Source: Tillandsia leiboldiana
Lineage: Eukaryota; Streptophyta; Magnoliopsida; Poales; Bromeliaceae
NCBI GenBank assembly: GCA_029204045.2
Contig: CM055077.1
Coordinates: 14,212,584 to 14,276,583 of the forward strand
DNA: 64,000 nt
Direction of reading: 5' to 3'
In this document: positions 9,181 through 19,980 of the stretch, piece by piece
How the letters are laid out: every line of letters starts with the position of its first letter
Position numbering within the stretch: the first letter of the stretch is position 1
Translations under genes and position numbers: made by a program
The notes under the pieces: generated by a model
The model's database searches: none
Seen by the model: only the letters and a program-made list of their open reading frames with translations
Told to the model about the DNA's origin: nothing

Positions 9181-10843
9181 TTCGTCCTCGAAACCAGAAT
9201 AAATCTAAATCTCGGGAAGGTATCTCAAATAGATGGGGACAGGAAATTCTCAACTCATCCTCAGGCTCTCAAGTGGCCTTTCTCTCATCATGATGGCTCC
9301 ATAGGACCTTCACAAAAGGTAAGACCCGACTGCATAATTCTTTAGCTTCACGAGCAAGAATTTGCATCGACTGCTCCTGATAACTCAAATCCTCGTCCAA
9401 CTCCAAGGAAGTGAAATCCAAAACATGAGAGGGATCAAATCCATACATTCCTCAGGACAAATACTCAGCAAACCACTGCTCAAAACTCAGCAAATACACT
9501 CTCGCCTCCATCAACACGGAAAGAAACCCAACATCAGGAACATTTCCCCAACCCCCAACTCTCAAATTTGAAAACCAGCCGAAAACGGCGAAAAGTTCGA
9601 AAACCTCTAAGGGCTAGTGCCTTCACCCCAATCAAACAAGAACAGGCTCCGGCACCTTCTCCATTCCTGGAGCAGCTTTTCGAAATCGTCGATCAGTTCG
9701 TCAAGCCTCGGCATAAATAGAAAATGGGGAAAGGGCATTGGAGTTGTTCCTGTTGCGACTAACACTCCATGTTCCAAAGTTCCAACAGTGGCATCCACTG
9801 AACGGTTACCTCATTCCAAGGTTGCACTGCTCGCCTAATCAAGGCGTCCATGACCATAATGTCCTCGTCGGGATAATACTGCAAAATCAATCCTACATTT
9901 CCAATAACTCTGACCACTGGCAATCATCCAAATCGATGCTGATATCGTCCTCAGCTTTAACTCGTCGAAGCTACTCTGGCACTGCTTAGTCCAAAAGCTT
10001 CGGACCTCTGTCACTATCGTAGGCTTAGGCTAATTCCCAAACGACATCACTCTTCGTTGGGTCCACTGTCACTCCTGCAGCTGAAATCACATGGCCTAAC
10101 TACGAACCTTCCGAAGTCCAAAAATGCTCACTTTCTCAGCTTGGCATACAACTTCTTTTCCTTCAGAAGTTGCAGCACTATCCTCAATTGTTCCTCATGC
10201 TCTATGTCACTTCGGGAATAAGTCCAAACATCCATGAAGAGTACCACTACCAACCCGTCCAAGTACAACTGGAACACGCAATTCCTCAAATCCTAAAGAC
10301 GGCAGGGCATTAGTCAATCCACTTGACCTCGCGGTAAGCTAATAATGCAACTACCGGGTCCTGAACACTATCTGGGCACAGCCCTCGGCTGTATGATTCC
10401 ATAAAGATACCTGCCTCACAAAAGAGCAACTTCCAGAATACAACCTAAACTTGTCTGTGCTCGAACCACAATAAACTCTCACTGTTGTGTATCAACAACG
10501 TAGCATCACTACCGTGTATCAACGGGATGGCATCACCACCGTGTATCAATGGCGTGGAAGCATACTCAGGTATTCTACTCTCGGATCTTCACCATCGTAT
10601 CTCAACGACATGGCACTGGGTCAACAGACCTCTCGATCCATCAGATCTCGCAATTGCGCTATCAGCTTTCCCAGCTTACCGGTGATACTCCATGAGGCGC
10701 TACCGAGGTTGGCGCAGTTTCCAAAACCACATCAATCACAATCTCAAACTCAATCTCTCTAACCGGCGGTATCAACATCCACTCAGGTGAACTCACACCC
10801 GGGATTTCTCGACGATTAAGATATCCTTTAATCCCGGCGCCGC
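9181..10843 (-). pseudogene. gypsy chromovirus pol, decayed
   Basis: No long frame survives, but landmarks run in order on the minus strand. These are an RT N-terminus resembling the VPGTAPISxAPxRM region (about 10790-10680), an RT palm remnant FMDVWTYS where a YxDDILVYS motif is expected (about 10240-10220), and KLYAKL followed by a connection region. A chromodomain-type C-terminus with SHHDERKATWEPEDELR (about 9300-9240) ends in FRGRNPF. The catalytic aspartates are lost. The protease side is cut at 10843, where a plus-strand LTR begins. I infer a Tekay/Del-type element from the C-terminal motif. Confidence 0.75.
10485..10560 (+). repeat. 27-bp minisatellite, about 2.7 copies
   Basis: A unit of the form GTGTATCAACGGGATGGCAT repeats with 27-bp period inside the decayed minus-strand pol, between the RT N-terminus and the RT palm remnant. 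It is probably a local duplication after the element died. Confidence 0.7.
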
Positions 10844-11720
10844 TGTAACATCACAATTTTTCATGTAACGTTTTACCCTCCTGCTAATAAAGTATAAGTT
10901 AGAGGAAACTGAGTTATGGGTTTTCTTAAGTTGATATTCTCGAGGTGCGGGTATTTTTCTGTAATAGAGCTCGGAAAATGGTGAACGGCGGTGCGACCGG
11001 ATCCGAATTCTGACTTACGGATCCCCCAGAAAGGGGTTATTAGGATCGCGGTAACCGTGGTGTACATCGGAATCCATGCAAGAGATCGTGCATGCTTTTC
11101 GAGGAGATAAAGAATTATCTCTAAGGAAATAATTAAATAATTGAGTTAATATTAAATACCCGAGGTGGATTTCTATGGTACGTACCAAGAAAAGAGAAAT
11201 TATAATTCCCAAAAAGAAACCCTAGCCGGAGATAAAGGAAAGAAAAGGGGTAAAAGCGAAACCCTAACCGGAAGAGAAAAGGAGAAAAGAAGGAGAAAAC
11301 GGAAGGATCCGAATCGTCTTTGACGAACGTGCCGAGGTCGGGAGCGTGAACGGATCGCCTTCTCCGACGAATCACGGTAAGCGATGCTCTTTCGGTTTTC
11401 ATTTCGGGATTTTTGTCGTCGTATGTAGTTTCGCCGCCGCCGCCGCCGTCGCCATCCCGGGATTGCCGCCGCGCCCCGAACGGCGCCGCGCTGGACAAAG
11501 TCGCGCGGCCGGGCTGCCCGCAGTGCCGCACGGGGTTGGCGCCCGCGCTGCGCTGCAGGCGGTGCCGCGCGGGGCAAGCCCGCGTGGCCGGGCCGCCCGC
11601 AGCACCGAGCGGGGCTGTAGCCCGCGTTGTACTGTAGGTGGCGCCATCTGCAGCGCCGCGCGGGGCAGGCGCCCGCGCCGTGCTGCAGGCATCGCGCGGG
11701 GCAAGCCCGCGTGCGGCCGG
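10844..11720 (+). repeat. gypsy LTR fragment 'A1' (5' part only)
   Basis: It starts TGTAACATCAC, then has a roughly 170-bp module with GGGTATTTTTCTG, AGAGCTCGG and GATCGGAT-type sequence that recurs in LTRs A2, B, C, D1 and D2. It continues through an AT-rich TATTAAATA box (about 11150), telo-box AAACCCTAA at 11259-11267, a donor-like GGTAAGCG (11376-11383) and a GC-rich array (about 11430-11710). It stops where a second LTR starts at 11721. The rest of this LTR was not found. Confidence 0.7.
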
Positions 11721-12476
11721 TGTAGTATCCTGTCTTTTCTAGTGTCGTTGGTGATCCTTGTCGTTTAATGTTAGTTGTAGGTGCCCTTTTTATCGACTTT
11801 TAGTGGGTTGTGTTTTGGTGCACGTTAATTCTTTTCGGTGTTAGAGCTCAAAAAAAGAGGATCGGCGGTGCGATCGGATCTGAAATCGGAGTTACAGATC
11901 TCCCGGAATGGGGGTTTGAAGCTCTCGGTGACCGTGAAGTGCACCGAGATTCGCGCACTGTAATCTGCACGATTTTTGAGGAAGTCTGGGTCAAATCTGG
12001 GTCTAGGGTTTGGAGGATATTTTATTTACATCGCCCCCTTTTTGCAGTAACCTTTTCTTTCTCTTTTTCTTTTCTTTCGGGAACGTGAACGGTGAGAGAG
12101 GACTTTCGAAATTTGAAAATTCGAATAAGGGGTTCCTACCGTGACCAAACTAACCCTCACCCGGTACGATATGCACGAGGTTAGGGTTTCGAGGAGGGTT
12201 AGGGTTTCTTTTCCTTGGGAGTATTTAAATGCGACGTATTTTGACTCCCCAAGGGGAAAGGCGTTTAACCTAGCCGTCTGAGAGAAGGGAAGGGGGAACC
12301 TCGTCTCCTCGCTTGGTGCGTACCGGAGGCAGAAGACGATACGGGATCGGATTCTTCCGCGGGAACCTCGAGGTGAGCCTTCGTGTTCCCTTCTCTTCCC
12401 TTTTCCTTCCTGTTTACTTCCTTTCCTTTCTTCTTTTTCCTTCTTCTTGTCACGTTGTAGAAGGGAGATGGGGCTG

Positions 12477-13365
12477 CCGCCTTGCTGCCGGGCCGCCGAT
12501 GCTCGTGCGGGCCGGCACCCGCGTGGGGCGCCGTCTTGCTGCCGCGCCGCCGCTGCCCGCGCGGGCCTGTACCCGCGCGGGGAGCCTCCTTGCTGCCGCG
12601 CCGCCGCTGCCCGCGTGGTTTTGTACCACGCGGGGCGTTGCCGTCGCCGCCCGCGTAGCTTGGTGCCACGCGGGGGGCCGCCGCCGCCGCCGCGCGGGCC
12701 TGCACCCGCGCGGGGCGCCTCCTTGCTGCCGCGCCGCCGCTGCCTGCGTGGCTTTGTGCCACGCGGGGCGTTGCTGTCACCGCCCGCATGGCTTGGTGCC
12801 ACGCGGGGCGCCGCTGCCGCCGCGCGGGCCTGCACCCGCGCGGGGCGCCTCCTTGCTGCCGCGCCGCCGCCGCATGGGCCTGCACCCGCGCGGGGCACCT
12901 CCTTGCTGCCGCGCCGCCGCTGCCCGCGTGGCTTTGTGCCACGCGGGGCGTTGCCGTCGCCGCCGGCGTGGCTTGGTGCCACGCGGGGCGTTGCCGTCGC
13001 AGCCCGCGTAGCTTGGTGCCATGCGGGGCGCCGCCGCTGCCTGTGCGGGCCTGCACCCGCGCGGGGCGCCACCTTGCTGCCGCGCCGCCGCTGCCCGCGT
13101 GGCTTTGTGCCACGCGGGGCGTTGCCGTCGCCACCCGCGTGGCTTGGTGCCACGCAGGGCGCCGCCACTGCCCGCGCGGGCCTGCACCCCCGCGGGGCGT
13201 CTCCTTGCTGCCGTGCCGTCGCTGCTGCGCCGCCGCTACCCGTGTGGCTTTGTGCCACGCGGGGCGTTGCCGTCGCCGCCCGCGTGGCTTGGTGCCACCC
13301 GGGGCGCCGCCGCCGCCGTGCGGGCCTGCACCCGCGCGGGGCCCCTCCTTGCTGCCGCTGCCCGG
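12477..13365 (+). repeat. hairpin-forming GC-rich tandem array
   Basis: About twenty subrepeats of 40-44 bp alternate between two hairpin types. One has the arms GCGTGGC/GCCACGC (loop TTTGT or TTGGT). The other has GCGCGGG/CCCGCGC (loop CCTGCA). The spacer GCCTCCTTGCTGCC recurs at intervals of about 43 bp and its multiples. The array yields open frames of several hundred codons in several frames on both strands, with alanine/arginine/proline/glycine-rich translations. These are a product of composition and I do not call them genes. Confidence 0.85.
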
Positions 13366-14502
13366 AGTGGAGACTCTTCCATTGTGGAGGCTCTTCCATT
13401 GTCTTGGTTTCCAGAGTTATGGGAAAAGGTGTAGGATCTTAGTAAGTGCATGTTTACATTTGCTAACCCCCATTTATGCTTATGTTTTATTATCACTACG
13501 TTTATGGCGACTAAGGGTCGCTGTGCTCAACGATACATCATGTTCTGGGAGATGGCCGAGGCAGGTGCTCGGTCTGGTTTACCGAGGTTGGTGGTCGGTC
13601 TGGTGGGCCAAGGTTGGTGCTCGGTCGAGGCTCGAGATTGCTACATGCACACCGGCGGTTTGGCCACCGCGAGGGTGTGCTTTTCTGAAAAAGTGGTACG
13701 TTGACCCGTGTACCCCACGTGATGGTGACGTAATGGGGGCCCCCATGGGTGGGGGGTGTGAGCGGTGATGCCGAGGCAGGTGCTCACCAGGGGTTTCCGA
13801 GGCAGGTGCTCGGTGTTGTTGCCGGGGGAGGTGCCCGGTTTGGTTTGTACAGGGTTCTTCACTGTTGGTTGCACGTTGAGGAGGGTGGTTGCTCTGGTTT
13901 TTTACCGTGGTTTGCCTTACTTTAGCCCTTATCGCTATTATTATTATTTCTGGTCACTGACTTCCCACTCCGTGACAGGTTCGTCCAGGGGCGAGTGCTA
14001 GGGCGTTGGTGAGGCCGCGTGAACGATCTTCTGGCTCTTAGAGGCTACAGATACTGTTTTCTTTACCTCCTTTGTTCATTTCATTACGCATTGTAGCTAG
14101 TTGTGGATCGCGATACCCCCGTGGGATCGATGTGGATGTTGGGCTATTCGATAACTCTTTTCGATGGGTGTTTTGTTCTTACTTCTTGGCTTGGCCGCTT
14201 TCAAACTACAAACGAGGAACAAGGAAACTGTTGTGAAAACTGTTTTAAAAATATGGGTGTCGTGTGGGCACCGCTTTCAAATTCTGTGGATTTATGTGGT
14301 TTCGAAAATAGTTTTATTAAAACCTGATGTCGAGTGGGCATCGCTTTCAAAACCCTGTGGTTTTATCCTTTCGAAAATAGTCGGCCTCTTTATTACTTGT
14401 GGAAATTGATTGTATGTTGTTGAGAATGGTTGTATGTGATTGGCAATCGGTCTAGTGTGGTTAAAGGCATGTTTATGTGAACTTTGTAATCAGGACGTCG
14501 TG

Positions 14503-14549
14503 CATATACAAAGGAGACTCTGCCCGTTTGCAGAGTGAATTTGTATATG
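14503..14549 (+). other. conserved 47-nt hairpin near LTR end (copy in A2)
   Basis: A 10-bp outer stem CATATACAAA/TTTGTATATG and a 7-bp inner stem ACTCTGC/GCAGAGT are separated by a GGAG/GAAT internal loop. Copies of the same length occur at 18365-18411, 26039-26085 and, inverted, twice in 49276-49395. The position, about 110-160 bp from the LTR end, suggests the R/U5 part of the transcript. Confidence 0.85.
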
Positions 14550-14663
14550 CGGCGGGTCTGGGCACGCACCGGGGGAGATTGGTTTCAAAAAAATATATAT
14601 ATGAAAAATTTTGGGATCATCGGTGGCTACCCTTCCTCGCGTAAAAACCCCCGGGGCGTGACA

Positions 14664-15139
14664 GATTAAGATGGTATCAGAGAAAAACAACTTTAACCAC
14701 AGTAGACGCTGTCCAACATCCACGGGGTACATCATCACTAGCTACTAACCAATGAAATGATCAGGGTATAGATGCGTAGAGATGCGAGAGGGCGGGATTG
14801 TCAAGTTTGGTTTTTCGATTTAGCTCGGGTGTTGCGCTAGTGTAGTCGGGTTAATTTGGAGGTTGGGGTCGAGGCCGGCAGCCACCGGTCTTGATGGTTG
14901 CTATGAATTAATGGATTAGGCAACCAGCACAGGACACGGTGGGTCTGCTGACGGTGTTCGTGCACTTGCTGCAGCTGTTAATACCGCAGATCGTTGCGCC
15001 GGCTCTCGTTTTCCCGAACCCCTTTTCCTCCGCCGACGTTCTGGTCATCATTAGTAACGGTGGCGGGTGGTAGTGTAACCCACCGGCGTTTGTTAGTGTG
15101 TCGGCCGTTTGGTCGGTCGTCAGTAACTGGCTAGCCTTT
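14664..15139 (+). other. gypsy 5' leader, no gene seen
   Basis: A non-coding or decayed region between the primer-binding site and the solo LTR. It aligns with the inverted copy at about 48850-49162, for example AATGAAATGATCAGGGTATA in both, so it belongs to the same gypsy family. It continues at 18527 beyond the solo LTR. Confidence 0.7.
14672..14682 (+). other. primer-binding site, initiator-Met tRNA type
   Basis: TGGTATCAGAG lies eight bases after the LTR end GACA. The match to the initiator-Met complement is lost after AGAG, consistent with decay. Confidence 0.75.
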
Positions 15140-16424
15140 TGTAATGACACGACTTTTCTAGTGATATTTTACCCTCCTGCTAATAGAGTGTGAGTTAGAG
15201 GAAATTAAAATATCGTGCTCTTTAGAGTTGACTAACACGCGGTGCGGATATTTCTCGGTGATAGAGCTCGAAAAACGATGAACGGCAGTGCAATCGGATC
15301 CAAAATCCGATGTACGGATCTCCCGGAATGGGGTTTCTAAGATCGCAGTGACTTAAAGCGTGCATCGAAATTCGTGTAAAATATCCGGCACGCTTTTTGA
15401 GGAATTTTGGATATTCCGTGTGATTAATTAATTAAGGAATTAATTAATCAATGACGCGAAATTAAATCTGGGAATTTATTCCCTATATTCATTAATTAGG
15501 AAATTAATTAATCGGTGACTAGGATTTAAAATGGTGGGGTTTATCTCGTGGGATTAGATATTTATTGTTAGAAGATAAATATCCGAATATTCGGGACTTT
15601 TCCTTTTTACGTACGAATAATAAAAGGGAAATAAAAGAATAAAATAAAAGGGGAAATTAAATTAATAAGAGGATATTTAAACCCCGGTCACCGGAAAGCG
15701 GAAAAAACCCTAATTTAAAATACCGCCTTCTCAAATCCTCCTTTTTCGTGCGTACCGAAAACCCAACGAAACCCTAGTTGGAAAAGAGAGAAAAGAAAAA
15801 GGAAACCCTAACCGGAGGAGAAAAGAAGGAAAGAAGGAGAAAGCCGAGGAACCCGATCGCCCCAATTGACGTCCGGAGACCGGAGAACGAGATCGTCGAC
15901 GGGGAGCGGATCCGGATCTCCAACGCCGCGAGGACCAAGATCGGTTCTTTAATTCCGATAAATTAAGGTTAGTGATCATCGTTTCGTTGTCAAATTAATC
16001 GGGGGTTTTCCGTGTTCTTGTAAGGTCGTTTTAATTGGTACATCGATCGCGGATTTTCGTCGGGTTTTGATCCATGTTTTATTCTCGTTCTTGATCGAGG
16101 GTGATCGATGGTTTTTAATCGGTTTCTTTTTATCGGGCTTCCGATCGACGTTTTGGTTGTTCGTCGATCGTTGGTTTAGTCATTAGAATTATCGTGTATT
16201 TATTCGAGAATTTTTGGGGATGTTTCGTCGGAACATAGTGGGTTAACGGGAGGCCGCCGCCGCCGTTTTTAAATGGGAGGCCGCCGTTGCCGTTACCATG
16301 TCCGCGGGATCTTCGCCGGGGTCGCACGGGAGCGAAAACGGAGAAGAAATCGCGAAACGGGAGCGAAAACGGAGAGAGAACGCGAAAAGTTAGGGTTTAC
16401 TGTGCTGTCCGTACGGCGGCGGTC

Positions 16425-16680
16425 CACGGACCCCGGGCGTGCACCCGGTGCACGCCCCGCTGTCCCAAAAGCGCAGACCCGGTGCACGAAACCTTGCGCC
16501 GGGCTGCACAGTGTGCGCGGTGCACGCCCTAGGAGTGCACCCGGCGCGCGCGCTTGCGGCCGAAGAGCAAGGACCCGGTGCACGCTCGGGTCGTGCACCG
16601 GCCCGGCCCGAGATGCGCGGTGCACGTTTCCCGCGTGCACCCGGCGCATGCCGCCGCCGCCTGACGCCGTGAACCTGGTC
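16425..16680 (+). repeat. GTGCAC palindrome array in LTR B
   Basis: About ten GTGCAC sites lie in a GC-rich stretch, often extended to CCGGTGCACG or its complement CGTGCACCGG. It occupies the same place as the hairpin array of A2, just after a donor-like site, but the sequence is unrelated. Confidence 0.75.
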
Positions 16681-18364
16681 CACGGATGCTCCTGTGCACC
16701 ACCCGACAGCCCAAAGTTCGATAGCTCCGTTTGGGTCCGTTTTTCCACCGTTTTGAGCGCCGTTTTCGCCGTTGGGATCACAATCTCCGCGGTTTTCTTG
16801 GCATGGCCACTTGGGATCTTCTTGGTCACTATTTTATTTTGTTGGGTGCCGATTTCGCCGACCACCCGACAGCCCAAAGTTCGATAGCTCCGTCGGGTCC
16901 CTTTTCTCATCGTTTTTGCCGTCGGGGCCTTTTTGATTTAACCATTGACGTCCCGAGTGGCCTACCGGTTGGGGATTGGGTTTTGTTGGTTTTCCGTTAG
17001 CGATCTTTGGGTTCCGACGGAGTCCGCGATGATATAGTCGCGGTCCGGTTGCTGTTAACCATCAGTTTTATCGTCGGGGACCCGGTTTGATCTAAGTTTT
17101 CGGATTTACTCGACAGTTTTGATTTGTTGGGTTTTTTATTTACGTCCCGGTCCTCTAGGTGCAGTGGTTTCGGTTTTGTGGGTTTATTGTTACAGTGGGT
17201 GGGGACCACTGATTTTTCCTGATTAGGGTAAGGTGTTAATTTGTGCTCTTGGATATTTTAGTAGGCAGCGAGGAGTCCTGATTTGCTTAGGAGGGTCGCG
17301 GGCGCGGTCGTATATCTTCAACTAGGTGGGTACCCTTGCTATAAGTGCAACAAGTGCAGTAAGTGCATCTATCATCATAAAAAGGCTCGTTAAATTGTCT
17401 AACAAAGTAGATGGAATGTTAAATCTTTCGCTTAAATGTTTCTTTTCATTCTAACATGATAATTGTAGCGACTGCGGTCGCGGTGCTCAATACACGCCGA
17501 CACCGGCAAATATTGGGGTGGGATGCTGCACGTACACAGGCGGATTGGCCTCCGCATGGGTGTACTTTTTCGGAGAAGTGGTCTCTTTTGACCCGTGTGC
17601 CTCACAAAGGGGTGGGAGCCGTGAGGACCTCTTCACGACAGCTAAGGTGGCCGCACTAGCTCCGTGAAGGGGTTAAAAGCATCAATGGGGTTGTGCACGA
17701 GGTGGGACTTCCGTCTCTCCGACAGGTACTCTGGGGTTGGTGCCCAGCTTATTTGGTGACAGGGTTTTAGCGAAAGGTTCTGGTGTATTTCGGTTTGTTC
17801 TTGAATCTATGTTAATCGTTAAGACATCTACTTTGTTTGTCACTGACTTTACCCACTCCGTGACAGGTTTGACTAGGTGTAGTAGTCGGGACGACGGTGA
17901 GGCAGCGATTAAAGAACATTAGCTGGATGAGGTTTATTCCATTATTCTTGCTTGGGTTATCTCTTCCCCTTGTTATCTAAGTTTAAGTTCTCAATTGCTT
18001 GATTGTGGAATGTTGTGGATGTTGGATTGAGAGACGGTTTTGTGATGTGGTTTTTATAATGTTCCTTAATGATTTATAAGCGGCATGTTTTATACCGAAC
18101 AAAAAGGGGTTTCGAAAATATTTTCCAAAACCAAGTGTCGTGTGGGCACTGCTTTGAAAACCTGTGGATTTATCCTTTCCGAAACGATGTAGCCGCCTTA
18201 CTGTGAATGAGTAGACGTTTTTAAATGAATGGGTGTCGAGTGGACACCGTTTGCAAACTTGTAGGTTCCTCTTAATGTGATTAAATGTCTTTACACTCTC
18301 GTACTTGTTGACTGTGACTGTGTGGTTAAAGATTGTATGTTGATGTTGTAAATGAGACGCCGTG

Positions 18365-18411
18365 CATATACAAAGGAGACTCTGTCCGTGGGCAGGGTGA
18401 ATTTGTGTATG
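18365..18411 (+). other. conserved 47-nt hairpin (copy in solo LTR B)
   Basis: The arms CATATACAAA/TTTGTGTATG and ACTCTGTCC/GGCAGGGT pair fully if G:U is allowed. Compared with the A2 copy the substitutions turn A:U or C:G pairs into G:U pairs in the sense RNA. Confidence 0.85.
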
Positions 18412-18526
18412 TGGCGGTCTGGCACGCACTGGGGACGAGGCTGATGCTTATTTATTAAGGAAAAAAATTTATACACGCACATTTCCGCTTATCTTTACCT
18501 AAAAACCCCCGGGGCGTGACACCTTT

Positions 18527-19980
18527 TGTCTAATTTGTACCTTCTGGGTCTTCGGGTGTTAGGCTACGGCGGCTAGTCGGCCGATTCGTTTTGCATCTTG
18601 GATAAGGTAGGGGTGGGAACGAGGACTCTTCCCCTTGCGGTTGTTACCCATAGTTCGGCTTTTTACCGTAGACACTGCGATGGTTGTAGAGATCGACGTG
18701 ATGGGGGTCTTTGGGTTCTCCTTTGGATTGAAAAAGGAGACCCCCAAGGCTAGTAAATCTTGTTCGTTTGGGCTCGATTTTGGTTAGAGAGGTCGTGTCT
18801 CGCTTTGCACAAGTGCGCGTAAGTGCCGACTTTTTTTTGGGGGGGTTTAGCTTTTGACGCTGGGTGATGCCCGGTAGCTCCGGGTCGAGTTCCTGTGTTC
18901 CGCACAAGAGGGACGGTTAGGTTGTCCTACGGGTGGGTGAGCGCGTGTTCCCTCGAGTGCGCTTGGAAAACCTATGCAACCTTTTTGGACAGGTCTGTCT
19001 CGCTGGTTCGTTGCATGTTTTCTTTTCGACCCGATAGGTTTTGGATGGATAGTCGATTGTACCTGGAGGCCGCTGTTTTAGTGGGCTTTGAGCTTAGAAG
19101 TTCCCTAGTGGGGGTGTCGCTGTTTGGTTTGGACTTTTACCACTCGATTCGATGCCCGGTGCTTGGAGGGGCAACGGGTTGGGACCGAGCGCTAGTGGTT
19201 TATCAGAGTGTCGCACCCCGTCGGTGCCAGGACGGAGGTAGGACCCGACCTTGTGAGTTTTGTCGTCAGCTTCCCGTGACCAAGGCATAATCATGAGGCC
19301 TAGTTACGAGCATTTCGGGTCGTAGATCATGTGAGGCAGGTGTGGGTCATGGGGATTTGTCGGCTGCTTGGAGCTTTGGCACTGGTAACTTTCGGCTAGG
19401 ATGCCTGGTACGCAGCCCTTTCTGTGTGGTAGGCCTTAGAGCTGAAGCCTAACTTTAGTTTTGACCGTCGCCCGGTCGGACGGACCGTCGGAGTGGGTAA
19501 TCTGGGACGGTGGATATGCTCCGAGCGTGTGACTCGTGTTGGTGACGGGTGGAGGTGGCCTGTGTTGGTGACGGGTGGGCGCGGTCCGTGTTGGTGACGG
19601 GTGAGTTCGATGCTCTCAGGGGAGGTTTCTGGTAGTTAGTAACCCAGCCTGTTTGGCTGGCACCTCTTGGAGCCTCGTGAGGGTGTTAGCGTGGTCTTTC
19701 CCTTGTTGTCGGGTTAGTCGTGTGGGACTTTTAGGGGCTCTTCGGTGCGGGTTGGGCGGTATGACTGGGGTACCTCGACGCATCGCGAGACTTTTGTTGC
19801 TGACTGCTCTGCGCCGGCAGAGGTGGTCTGCGGACCGGTGGCGTTGTTACGGGGAACTCCAAGTCGGGAAACAGGAATGCGACGTGGTGCCGGGCATGGT
19901 TTGGTTTATGAGGCATCAGGCGGGGGTGTAGCTACCTGGTTTCTGTGGGCCTAGCGACCCGACCCTCTGCATCCCTCCGA
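18527..19980 (+). other. decayed gag/protease region, no readable frame
   Basis: This continues the leader after the solo LTR and leads into RT. It aligns with the inverse of about 47600-48830. No gag or protease motif was found with confidence, and all open frames are short. It contains a roughly 25-bp repeat with TGTTGGTGACGGGTG at about 19540-19605, three copies. Confidence 0.6.

Larger units (their letters stand above)
11721..14663 (+). repeat. gypsy 5' LTR 'A2', complete
   Basis: About 2.94 kb, from TGTAGTATCC to GGGGCGTGACA, followed by a primer-binding site, so it is a 5' LTR. Landmarks: the shared start module (11833-11990), TATTTAAAT box (about 12220), two reversed telo-boxes TTAGGGTTT (12181, 12199), donor-like AGGTGAGCC (12371), a large GC array (12477-13365), GTCACTGAC...CCGTGACAGG (13953-13979) and the terminal hairpin (14503-14549). 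Confidence 0.8.
15140..18521 (+). mobile_element. solo LTR 'B' with 5-bp target duplication CCTTT
   Basis: A 3382-bp LTR runs from TGTAATGACACG to GGGGCGTGACA. It is bounded by CCTTT at 15135-15139 and CCTTT at 18522-18526, with no internal element sequence. That is the mark of LTR-LTR recombination after insertion. It keeps the full gypsy LTR layout: start module (15240-15400), TATTTAAA (about 15674), telo-boxes at 15705-15713 and 15803-15811, donor-like GGTTAG (15967), GTGCAC-rich array (16425-16680), AGGTGGGTACCC (17324-17335), GTCACTGAC...GTGACAGG (17839-17867) and hairpin (18365-18411). Confidence 0.92.

Noticed and set aside
12480..13360. A CRISPR-like array of repeats
   Set aside because: The repeats are imperfect, of 40-44 bp with no unique spacers, and the context is a plant LTR.
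12447..13442. Long open frames (up to about 330 codons on plus, 457 on minus) that could be proteins
   Set aside because: They exist in several frames on both strands, match the borders of a GC-rich tandem array inside an LTR, and have extreme composition with no domain.
16273..16910. Open frames of about 200 codons on both strands
   Set aside because: They overlap the GTGCAC array of solo LTR B and share no motif with any protein I know.
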